A DNA stretch of 64,000 bases from Megaleporinus macrocephalus (Eukaryota > Chordata > Actinopteri > Characiformes > Anostomidae). The translations under genes and the position numbers were made by a program. Positions 51,282-61,100 of the stretch are shown piece by piece (positions within the stretch are counted from its first letter, which is position 1; every line of letters begins with the position of its first letter). The notes beneath the pieces were generated by a model, which had not been told where the DNA came from, made no database searches, and saw only the letters and a list, made by a program, of their open reading frames with translations. The stretch is taken from NCBI GenBank assembly GCA_021613375.1, contig CM038711.1, positions 18,043,194-18,107,193 of the forward strand. Reading direction: 5' to 3'.

Positions 51282-54200
51282 TAAAGAAAACCAGAAATGA
51301 TCAGTGCGCAGAAACTATACTGCACAGCGAACCCCTGTCGGTCAGTAGGGTTGTGCGATGGTAATCTGCTGGATTAGAAGAGCAAAATCTAATCTGCCCC
51401 AACGTCTGTAAGCTCCTTAATGACTTCATCACGCTGTCCCACAATGCAGTTTCCACGAACATGTCCACCAATAAGGTTTCAGGGTGTGCTGTTCCCTATT
51501 TCAGTTTTGTCAAGCGGCAGCTTACAGCACTGATGAAGATCTACATGTTTGGAAAAAACACATTTCATCATACAGTTTCATTGTTAATTGAATAATTAGA
51601 CATTTCTGCTTCAGTGTAATCGGGATTTTTAAACAAGACACAGAGTTCTTTTCTTCTTAGGGAGCACTTGACCTAAGATAACACCCTGGATGTGAACAGG
51701 TTTTTCCAGGTTTGCAACATGCCTTTAGCGGAAGAGTTGATGAGCAACAGAGAATTTCAAGACAAGACAGGCCCTGTGCCTGCACAAGTCTTTAGCACAC
51801 AAACACAAAAAACACTAAATTTGAATGTAAAGTTAGTAAGAACTGGGTCAATAAGTTGTGAATCACTGCATTTTACCATATTGTAAATACATTTTAAAAT
51901 GAAGGCTATATTACAGGAAGATTTAAAAAAATGTTCAGTCTTTTCAAAATCTTTTCAAAGTGCATTTCAGTTATAGCCACCTTTTTGCTGATAAAACAGC
52001 TTAACGCTCAGGACTGTCAATTATGTCAGTGATATTTAACATAAATTACATTACGTAGATGTTCACTAAAATATTTGTTATGTTTTATTTTCAGTGTGAC
52101 AAATCTTTTGAAATTCATTTACATTCATGTTTGAAACTGTCATCAATTGTCTTGTCTGTATAGGCAAAATTCATGAGACTTTTGGGTACTGCCATTTCTC
52201 CACAGCGGCCACTGGCAGTGTTTCTGGCATTGCTAGCACAAGTTCTTGCACTTTTTGGGGGTTATAGAACCCTTACTAGCATCCATGTCTAGCAGACTCT
52301 GATTACTGAACAGGGCGAATGGATTAGACAGTGAATAAATAGCTTTCACTATTATTCACTATTTAATACTTGTGATATGTGATGATTGATTAGTAGCTTT
52401 ATATATTTAAAAAACTGGCTACACGTGCACTTCCCATTTCCAACCACCACAACTGTAAAGAAGTTAAGTTTCTCTATAATATACCATTTACAAAAAAATT
52501 GTATTATTCTGAAATGTAAAAATCTATTGAAATCTCCTTTAAACAAGTGAATAGATTAGACAGCCAATAGCCTTTAACAAAGCGTTTAACAAAATGTAGA
52601 TGGTGAATAAGGCCGAAAACAAAAATCCTTCCTTATGTAATCAAATTAGAGACACTAGTTAATATACATATACTTCAATATTAATGCCTAACTATTTTAT
52701 CTGAACACTACATTTGAGATTTATATATTTGAGACTTTGTTTTTTTATGTAAAAGAAATCTTTCTACATAAATGTATTGGGAGATTACGTTTAGCACTTC
52801 AGACAATTAACTCTTGAGAACAAGCCAGTGTCTGGGTGTATCTAATCTGACTCAGCGTCTTGGTAATTGGGCCTAGCACAATACCCAAGCACAAACATAC
52901 TGGAACAAATCATTATTTATATTTCTATTAGAAACAGGCTGGAGCCGAATGACACATATCTGTGCAGCCCACACTCAAATGATGAGTCTTGTTTGTCAGG
53001 TTGTGTTGAAATACTCCTTTATCTCAGACAGCCATATGGCATACAAAATCTCCATTAGATACTACAAGAACGTTCCTTAATCCTGAGCCAAGCACCTTCC
53101 CTAGTCAGGATTATACGTCTCTAATTAACCCAAATTCCCTCGGTTCATTTTTTTTAAACCACTGTCTGTTCAGGTTGTGAGCTTGACAAGGTGGAGAGGT
53201 TTGGCTGGGTCAGATTAAATGAATCATGTTTTTTTCTCTCTGTGTGATTTAATCTAGTTTACAGTATTTGCCATCAACCCCAACCCCCACACAAAGAACT
53301 GATTTCTTTAATGCTTTTTTAATCTCAAATTTATTGCATCATCGCCGGTGCAGTGAATTTGACTCTAAGAAGACCATATTTGTTTATTTTCCACCTCACT
53401 GATAGCAGTTGTTTTTCAAGAGTTTGTCTTTAAGCTGATGTTTGGATTTGATTTAGGCCAAACACTCAGAGGTCAGTGGTGTTTTTTGTGTGGGTCAACA
53501 TGTTATGTTTACTTTGTTTTCAGGGGTCTTATATAAACATTAGATGCAAGAATGACTCTTGAATGTGTGTAAATGGCTATATGTATTATCTGTTTACAGA
53601 CTCCTCCAATTTCATATTACTATTATTTTTCTCAGGGGGAGCCATCCTGTGGGATGCTTTGGAGGATGTGTGATGGTGATGTTAGCATTTATGCTTCAAC
53701 GCACATAGGACGACTTTCTCTTGTTGCATTGTGGCCCTAAAGAAAGAGACAAATTGTTACAATAGGCACTGTGTGCTTAATGATGGGAAAAGGTGAAGAA
53801 AAATAATTTTAAAAAAACTGGTAGACCAGCAAAACTGTGACGTTCAGATAAGCAGTACTTATAAATAAGCTGCGGTCCTCAGATCTAAAAAACTGTGTTC
53901 CTGTTCATCCTTATATAAGACACTTTGAGCCTGAAAGGATTCAGCATCATATAATGTGTTTAGTATTTCTAGGATAGTGAGAAGCAGGAAATGCATCCAG
54001 CTTCTAAGTCTGAACAACAGAAAATATCGCAGCAGAATTATTAGAAAAACTGAAGTCTTGCAAAATGAATGGATGCAGTAAACAAAGGCATTAGAAGACA
54101 TAATAATGATGAAAATGATATTAGGTTGTGAAGGCTTCTGTGTGTTTTTATGTGTATGTTTTCTTTTTTTCCCTGAAGCTGAAAAAACTGTAGTTAATAG

Positions 54201-54574
54201 CTGTTTTGTTTGGGAATTAAATAAATTAAAGACTTTTACACAGTATTGTGTTTATTAATGAATTATATGTCATGGTTAGACTTTGCAGGACATCCAAAGA
54301 TACTTGTGCCAGGGGGGCCTCATAAGACCATGATCTGTCCCCAGTGTGTAAAATACCCTCTGGTATTTCAGGCGTCCTATGTTGGCTCAGTAATCCAGCG
54401 TTAGCTGGCTGTTTACTTGCCATAGCAGTGCAGGTGCTGGCTTCACTGGCAACAGAATGTTTTGGAATTTTTCATCTGGAAATGCTCCTCCTTCATCTTC
54501 AGTGAGAAATGAGTATCAATTCAGACTTTCCACCAATCACTTGGCAAAACTTGACATGTTTTCAGATTTGCAAA

Positions 54575-54881
54575 TATCCACCCATTAGTTAGTCGGGGGT
54601 GCTGGAGCCAATCCCAGCGTCATCAGGCGAAGGCAGGGTACACCATGGTCAGGTCTCCAGTCCTTCGCATGGCCAACACTCACTCACACCAACGGGCAAT
54701 TTAGAGTGACTGATGACCCTAACATGCAGGTCTTTGGACTGTGGGAGGAAACCAGAGTACCTGGAGCTAAACCTACTTAAGCACAGGTAGAACATGCAAA
54801 CTCCACACAGAACAGTCCGCAGTGAGCATCGAATCCAGATCATCTTGCTTTTGGGCAATAGTACCAACCACTACACCACCT
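54575..54881 (-). mobile_element. tRNA-derived SINE (Mermaid/V-SINE-like)
   Basis: On the minus strand the head reads GGTGTAGTGGTTGGTACTA (A-box-like) and GGATTCGATGC (B-box-like). The body follows with GTGTGGAGTTTGCATGTTCT and CCCACAGTCCAAAGACCTGC. This is the core of a tRNA-derived SINE widespread in vertebrates. It is decayed and is not a functional tRNA gene. Confidence 0.75.
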
Positions 54882-55190
54882 TGTTGGATTTGCGAATATG
54901 CTGTGGTATATTGTAAAGTTTTTCAGAAAAATCATCGGCATAGTTACAGTTGATTGACTATGAAGGACCAAGTAGCTATGAATAGAGTTTTGTGTAGAAC
55001 TGTTTTTTAATTCTAATTTGTCCTGCTCCTGTGAAAATCATCAATATTTTTCCATGCCCGCCTGCAATGTAGATGTTTAATCCTGCGCCCACCTGCAGTC
55101 CCATACAAGATATATGACATCCAAAAACTTGTGATTTTTCCTGAAATATTACGACTGGCTGCTATATGTCGGAACTGTCTTTGGTCAGCT

Positions 55191-55403
55191 TAGGGCTGGG
55201 CGATATGGGAAAAAATCTTATCACAATATTTTTTTTCATATCAGTCGATATCGATATATATCACGATATAAATCAAATCACTATTTCCTTTTTACTTTAA
55301 GTGAGATATGAAGGTATCAATTTTTTTTTTCTTAAACTGTTTTTTATTTTCAGACAAATAGACAAATGTACTATAGAACATTACACAACTGTATTAACCA
55401 CAG

Positions 55404-55435
<32 letters not shown>

Positions 55436-56164
55436 GTGTGTGTGTGTAATACAGCTGTGTAATGTTGTGTATATGGGGCATAATAAAGTCACTCGTTCTC
55501 ACACAGTATACATGTTTATGTTTATCGATTACGAAATTACATCGATTAGCATAACGTGCGTCGATGCGTCGCAAAGGTGGCCGCGTCTACTGAAAGCATG
55601 GATTTATCCGGAGCGCAAACTGCAGCTACAAACAATCACTCACGTACATCTAAAGCTGAGGGAGTATTTTACACAGAAACACAACAGTGTGGTGCTCTGT
55701 CAGCTCTGCACAATACAACAGTACAGCTGCTACACACCAGCACTTGAAGCTCAAACACCCCGTAGCGCTTTATCAACACAGCAGCAAGACAGCACCTGTT
55801 TACTAGTTGTTCTTGTTTTAGCAGATTATTTTAAGATTACTGACACATGTAACATGTTTCTTTCAGTAGTAGTTAACGTTTTCTGTCGTTGTTTTTTCTT
55901 ATTTTGTTCTCTCTGCTCGACTGTGGTGTCTGCAGTAACTTATTACTAGCGCGTGGGCTAAGCTGCCGCTACGCTGACACTCCAGTTCAACCACTTGATT
56001 GGTTGGGGGCGGCGCTATTCTCATTTTCATTGGCTGTTTGTGTTGTCTCTCAAAACACGGACGGAACTTAATTCTATCGACTTTCTATCGACTACGTCTT
56101 ATAGTTCTATTGAGGAAATGTTATTTCGCGATAATTATCGTTATCGTTTTATCGCCCAGCCCTA
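55191..56164 (+). mobile_element. hAT-superfamily element with 8-bp target duplication and BED-finger remnant
   Basis: It begins TAGGGCTGGGCGATA and ends with the exact complement, TATCGCCCAGCCCTA less one offset base. Both sides are flanked by GGTCAGCT (55183-55190 and 56165-56172). The 974-bp element contains an (AC)n(TA)n(TG)n tract (55404-55448) and a decayed BED zinc finger. It is non-autonomous and lies in the intergenic region upstream of ELL. Confidence 0.92.
55620..55765 (+). pseudogene. Frameshifted BED zinc finger of a hAT transposase
   Basis: One frame reads LREYFTQKHNSVVLCQLC (Cys pair at 55698-55709). One frame over, YNSTAATHQHLKLKHP (55714-55761) supplies the paired His. Together they follow the BED pattern C-x2-C...H-x4-H; a single-base shift separates the halves. 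No other part of the transposase is visible. Confidence 0.6.
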
Positions 56165-56182
56165 GGTCAGCTTTATTTGTGC

Positions 56183-56211
56183 TGTGTATATATATATATA
56201 TATATATATAA
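56183..56211. repeat. (TA)n microsatellite
   Basis: TA dinucleotides just outside the right end of the hAT element. Confidence 0.9.
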
Positions 56212-56364
56212 CAAATGCAGGACCCCATGTATTTCGCATTTCGTCCGTCCCTGTTTATTTGTTGGCCAAAAATATAGTTTCATCTCTGAAAGTTGTTTCT
56301 GTTGCATCGTATCTGTGAAGCCCCTCTCTGTGTTGTTCAGATATAAAGTTAATGGTGGGCTGTT

Positions 56365-56365
56365 G

Positions 56366-56413
<48 letters not shown>

Positions 56414-56516
56414 GTGCATACGCGCGCCTGCGTGTGTTCTATGTGCCTGCGTGTGTGTGTGTTTGTGTACGTGTGTGTGTCTGCGTGTGTGTGTGTGTGT
56501 GTGTTTGTGTACGTGC

Positions 56517-56561
<45 letters not shown>
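56365..56561. repeat. Compound (TG)n(AG)n(TG)n repeat upstream of ELL
   Basis: Nearly 200 bp of TG and AG dinucleotides with ACGTG and GCGTG interruptions, ending 100 bp before the ELL start codon. Alternating purine-pyrimidine DNA of this kind can adopt Z-form. Confidence 0.9.
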
Positions 56562-56567
<6 letters not shown>

Positions 56568-56573
56568 TGTGAG

Positions 56574-56617
56574 TGACGTGCTCCCAGCGCTCGCTCCTCC
56601 TCCACTCGAGTGACGTC
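56574..56617 (+). promoter_or_regulatory. Paired CRE/ATF-like sites upstream of the ELL start
   Basis: TGACGTG (56574-56580) and TGACGTC (56611-56617), each preceded by GAG or CGAG, lie 37 bp apart and 44-87 bp before the start codon. This is the likely proximal promoter or 5'UTR; the transcription start is not known. Confidence 0.4.
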
Positions 56618-56660
56618 TCAGGGAGAATGTCGCCAGTTCACCTCACAGTCAGTTCCAGAC

Positions 56661-56798
56661 ATGGCAGCGCTGAAACAGGAGCATCGGTATGGACTCTCCT
56701 GTGCAAAGACCCACAAAAACACTCCGAACAGAACTATCTATCATGTCAAGCTGACCGACACTGCCATTCGGACACTGGAAGCCTATCAGAACCTAAAG
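56661..56798 (+). CDS. ell: ELL coding exon 1
   Basis: 46 codons from ATG to donor AAAG|GTAACC, phase 0. The conserved N-terminal block is RYGLSCAK, then [18 protein letters not shown]. An upstream ATG at 56627 lies in the +1 frame and overlaps this exon. Confidence 0.92.
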
Positions 56799-59700
56799 GT
56801 AACCCATCATGACTTTCTTCTGCTGTACTGAGACTCAGGCTGCTCGTTTCCAGCGCGAAGTCGCGGTCAGTAGGGACAAAGCTCGAGACGTAAGTTGGCA
56901 GAAGTTAGACTGACCCCAGAGATACAGTTTTATTTGTCTTTATCCTGTTTAGTCGCTCAGTCGTCGGCTGTTAAAGTGGTGTTTTAATTGGTTTGTAGCC
57001 ACAACCTGTCATGGAAGCGTCCGAGTAAACAGCAGCACTGCGGACGGCTGGTTCTGGCTTTTGGCTCCTGTTTTAGTCCAGTTTAAAGTTTTGTTTATTG
57101 AAATGTCTGGTAACCTATTGGCTTCCCCTAAGACCCTAAGACCACCACATTTAGCAGTAGTCTCAAAAAAAAACGGACACGCGAAGCCTCCACTGTGTTG
57201 CTTACTTCTGGTGTGTTAACTGAATATGATTAAAAATTAAACTGGGAATGTCGACTTTGTCATTTCTTAGTCGAGTGTAAGCTTCAGAAACAGGTTCCTC
57301 AGAAGTTCTGCGAGATGTAGCTACTTACAGGGATCATATGGTCTGAGAGGGGCTCAAGGCAAGCCAGAATTGATCGTGACTACTGGACTTAAACTCGGCT
57401 CTACTTTTTCCTCATTTAGTGTGCACATTTAATGACAACTTCATTTTCTTCTTCAGTCATTAAAATATGTATCGTTTTTTTCTTTAACAGTTGATTATGG
57501 TTACTTGTAGCGAATTAGCTGCTAATTCCTTTGCCGAGCGACCCCCAGCCCCCTCCAGTCACTGCCAGTTATGTTTTGTTCTGTTTTCCCAGCAGAGTCT
57601 AATCGCTTCTCGTAGACAGGAGGACCAAAACAACTTTAAACTGTCCAGCCCAGAGCTCTGTTTTCACTGTGCTTTCTAAGCAGCTGAGAGCAAAACATCC
57701 AGTTAAAGCGATAACTGTCTGTGAAGTTTAGCGACGTGTCAGCGACGTTTCAGTTCAAACTAACAGCGTTAAACATTTATTTACTGGTGTGTCTTGAGGG
57801 GGGCGCAGATTCCACTGCTGTCCTGTTTGGTTCAGTTGTTAAAGGGCTTATATCCTGGAAAACTGTACGTTCCTGATTGTTTTACAAATGAGACTTTGAT
57901 GAAGTATGTAAACACAATTGAAGTTTCACAGCATATCGTTCACTCCCCAGTCCATACTATCTGTATGGAAACCTTCTGGAATGAACTGTTTTTGTGATGT
58001 CGCAGAAACCAATACATATATCCGCCTATTCATGCTCAAGGTATAGGAAGTGCTTCAGCCGGGACTGCTTTTTTAAGGAGGCACAATACATGGCAGCCAC
58101 TCAGAAAGAAGCTCATTTACATAGATCAACCTTAAAGGCACAGTAACAAAAAACAAATATTTAAGATTTTTTTTAGCTAAAAAAACATAATATAAATGAT
58201 GGACTTTGACCACATACATCAAAGGTTCACTTGAGAGGTAATAAAGGAAAGTAAAAATGTAGGCTGTATGGGCCCTTTAATGGGCCCTTTAATGCTGAAG
58301 CCATATCAAGGCTGAAAGTGTGTTCTCTCTGGTGCTTTTCTGTTTTATTTATATGGCCCTCTTTGCCCTTTAAATGCTGGAACAGCTCCAGATTTCAGAG
58401 GCGGTGTCAGATATCGCAGCTCTGATACGGCCTGAACTTCACATTTGAGACCAGACTCGAAGAAACCACTTAGTTGTCAAACATAACTCGGCAAAACTTC
58501 TCCTCAGGTATTTACACTTGTTCACATAACCTCCTGTTTTTTCTTGATTCTGCTTGCGTATTCACATCGTCTGCTGTAACTCACTTCACAAATACGGTCA
58601 AGTGGGGTCAGACAGGGTCTCTCACTCCCAGTGGACTTAAAGGCTTTCACCTTAAAAGCATAGAAACACTAATAGTGTTTATCACATAATCCAACAAATG
58701 CTGGATCTATGAGCTCCGCTGAGCTGGTTGTAACTTGGGCAGCACTGGACAGAGCAGGACAGCCTCTCCCTCTTGCATCCATGACAGATAAACACGTTTG
58801 TTGACCACAGCTCCAGCTGTACCTTTAAGATAATGAGGCTTATCTCCGACCCTGTATTATGGCTTTGAATTACGCTGAGAGCAGACAGAATCACCCCTTA
58901 CCCATTTCAGTAATATAAGTTGAGGATGAGAATGACTCTGATTTCTACCCTTCCCTTTAATGAGTGTTCCTGAACATGAAGCGTTAAATGCTAGGCACAG
59001 TGCGTTCTAGGACATGGTTATATAAACACCTATTTGGATGGACATTTTTCACTGAACCCAGAATTGATTGTACATAGGCTGGTGTGGACTCACATCATCA
59101 GAGTTACCGATTATGGCAGTTTAGGTAAAAGGAAACATAGTCTTTGAACAGCCTCTGTTTGTATGTATGTATGCATGTGTGTTGTAGAGGTGGAATGATG
59201 TGAAAACTATTGTGGTTTGTGGTATAATTGTAGCTCCACTAAAACATACAGAATACATATTTAAAAAGATTGAGCACATAAAAAAATCTTTTTGTTCACT
59301 CTACTTGTATTTATTACAACATCAAAAGTAATGAAATGAATATGACAGTGTTGTCGTTTACTCTTCTGAGTATGTAAAAGTCAGAGATCACCCTTCATGT
59401 TATTCCTTTTCAGTGAAAGTGGTAATTAAGTACAAACTAATGAAAAAAAGGCAAAAAACATTTATCTGAAAATGACAAATTACAAATAAATCTATAAATG
59501 CTGTATTAGTTTCCACTATTTGCTTTGGACCGCTTATTTTCTTTTCGAGAGACTAAAATGTAAAGAAATTTGGAAGGATGTTTTGTTTACCAAAGTTGAA
59601 CAAAAGTCTTAGAAGTTTGTTGCATTATCTGCAAAAAAAACCCAATTAAAACATGTTCACGATGCAGATACACATCACAATATTTATTTTTACAGAGATT

Positions 59701-60738
59701 AAAACAGACCCAGTAAATTTATACACTGCATGAAAATCAGTTGAACAGGATTCATTCTGCTTCCGTTGTAATTAATCATGCAGACCTTTAGTGCTCCATA
59801 CCTACCATATGCTAAGAAGAGCGTACAGTGATGTAATGATAATGATACATATAATTAAAATTGTTACTCTAATTTTTCAGCAAACTGCTATGAGCTGTTT
59901 ACCTCCACTGTCACTGTATAGATAGACTCTGATCACATTTTAAAATGCCAAGAGTAGCGGTAGGTTCTTTTCACTATAAACCAGTAACTGTCCCATCACT
60001 AATAGCCTACAGCCTTTATTATACATTCACAATCTGCTACCTTCCAGTGAGACATTTCATCCGCTCCCATACACACAGACACTCCAACACTCACAGAAAC
60101 ATTTGATGGACTTGTGCATGCTCTCTTAAGTCCATATTTATTAATGGGAACACATTCCAGTACAGATTAGCTGAGCCCAGCCTTGATCTTTAGGCTTACG
60201 CATGCAGAACCATGACACTGAGAGGCCAGGGACAGGCAGCTTTTATTCCAGTGCCCCGCGCTCTAGTGCTTCTCCGGCCGTGTCAAGGGGTCCAGGCCAG
60301 AAACATGAAACTGTAATTACTGCCCAGGCAGCCTAATAGGTAGGCAGGCTTTTCACTATATGCCCGATGTAAATAAATACCAGCCTACTCATGGAAATCT
60401 CCTCTCTCGCGTGAGCTAAAAACAAACCCGAAGCTGTCATTATAAAGGATGACTAGGAGTTTAAGAGGGGGTTTCAGTCTGTGGCTGCATTGTTGTTATG
60501 ATGATGCTGCCTTTGTAAGGAAGACATGGCACTTTTCTTCTCGTCTGTGTTCTGTTACGAGAATTCTGACTTGCCCTGAAAATGAGGCCTGATGAATCCC
60601 GATCAATGAAGTTCTCTTTTGTCATGTGCCACTTTAGCTGGTAATATTAAATGCTAACCAATGTCTTTTACCTCTCTTTTCTGTCCCCAGGGATCCTTAC
60701 CAAATCAGCCGGCAATTTGCTTCAAGGGGAACCAGGGG
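56661..60738 (+). CDS. ell: ELL-family RNA polymerase II elongation factor (first two coding exons; 3' part outside window)
   Basis: ELL proteins stimulate Pol II elongation by suppressing pausing and belong to the super elongation complex and the little elongation complex. The two exons join in phase 0 to 62 codons of the N-terminal ELL domain. [14 protein letters not shown] matches human [33 protein letters not shown] is nearer to ELL2 (HVKLTETAIRALETYQ). The exon 2 end GNQG recalls ELL GSQG. An FKBP8-like neighbour favours ell, as human ELL and FKBP8 are adjacent; ell2 is the alternative. The start has G at -3 and G at +4. The third exon (HISIPQ... in human ELL) is not found before base 64000. 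Confidence 0.88.
56799..60690. other. ELL intron 1
   Basis: 3.9 kb. The only recognised repeat is a decayed Tc1-like fragment at 59365-59645. Other parts show no gene or RNA. Confidence 0.75.
59365..59645. mobile_element. Tc1-like fossil
   Basis: It begins AAAAGTCAGAGATCACCC, the same end as the element at 15150. The rest is too decayed to translate. A related end (AAAATCTTAGATCACCTTCG) appears near 37915. Confidence 0.4.
60691..60738 (+). CDS. ell: ELL coding exon 2
   Basis: 48 bp between acceptor TTTTCTGTCCCCAG and donor GTAAGA encode [16 protein letters not shown]. Human ELL has the same 16-residue piece, DSVSLRPSIRFQGSQG, after its first exon. It was identified by homology and exact phase. 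Confidence 0.93.
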
Positions 60739-61029
60739 GTAAGATGAATGTGTTTTTGCTCACCCCTCCCGAACGTCTCAGAAATAGAATGCTTTAATTA
60801 GTCTTGATTGTTGAGCCGTGTAGCAAGAAAAAGGGGAAAAAACGCTCACGGCAGCTCTCCTCACTATCTCAATATTTCATGAGCCTTCCAACCGCCGCCT
60901 CCCCCAACATTGAGAGGGAGACTGCTACCACCCTTAGGGCCTGCTCAACTAGATTGAAAACGTTTATAGAATTTTAGTGCTGTACGTATTTGTAAGTGCA
61001 CATACGAATAGAGGTTACTGCAGAAGTTC

Positions 61030-61099
<70 letters not shown>

Positions 61100-61100
61100 C
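61030..61100. repeat. (CT)n microsatellite
   Basis: CT dinucleotides with three TTTCTC interruptions. Confidence 0.95.

Larger units (their letters stand above)
50985..56660. other. Head-to-head intergenic region between the FKBP8-like and ELL genes
   Basis: 5.7 kb between the two start codons. It contains a weak TATA candidate for the FKBP8-like gene (51263-51272), a SINE (54575-54881), a hAT element (55191-56164), (TA)n at 56183-56211 and a TG/AG repeat (56365-56561). From 51.5 to 54.5 kb I recognise no gene or repeat; 52.8-53.3 kb looks repeat-free. Confidence 0.8.

Noticed and set aside
54820..54881. tRNA-like A and B boxes
   Set aside because: They belong to the head of a decayed SINE; no cloverleaf with a proper anticodon arm can be made by eye.
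56177..56605. Long frames in both strands over the TG/AG repeat
   Set aside because: They are translations of dinucleotide repeats (Val-Cys, His-Thr, Arg-Glu).
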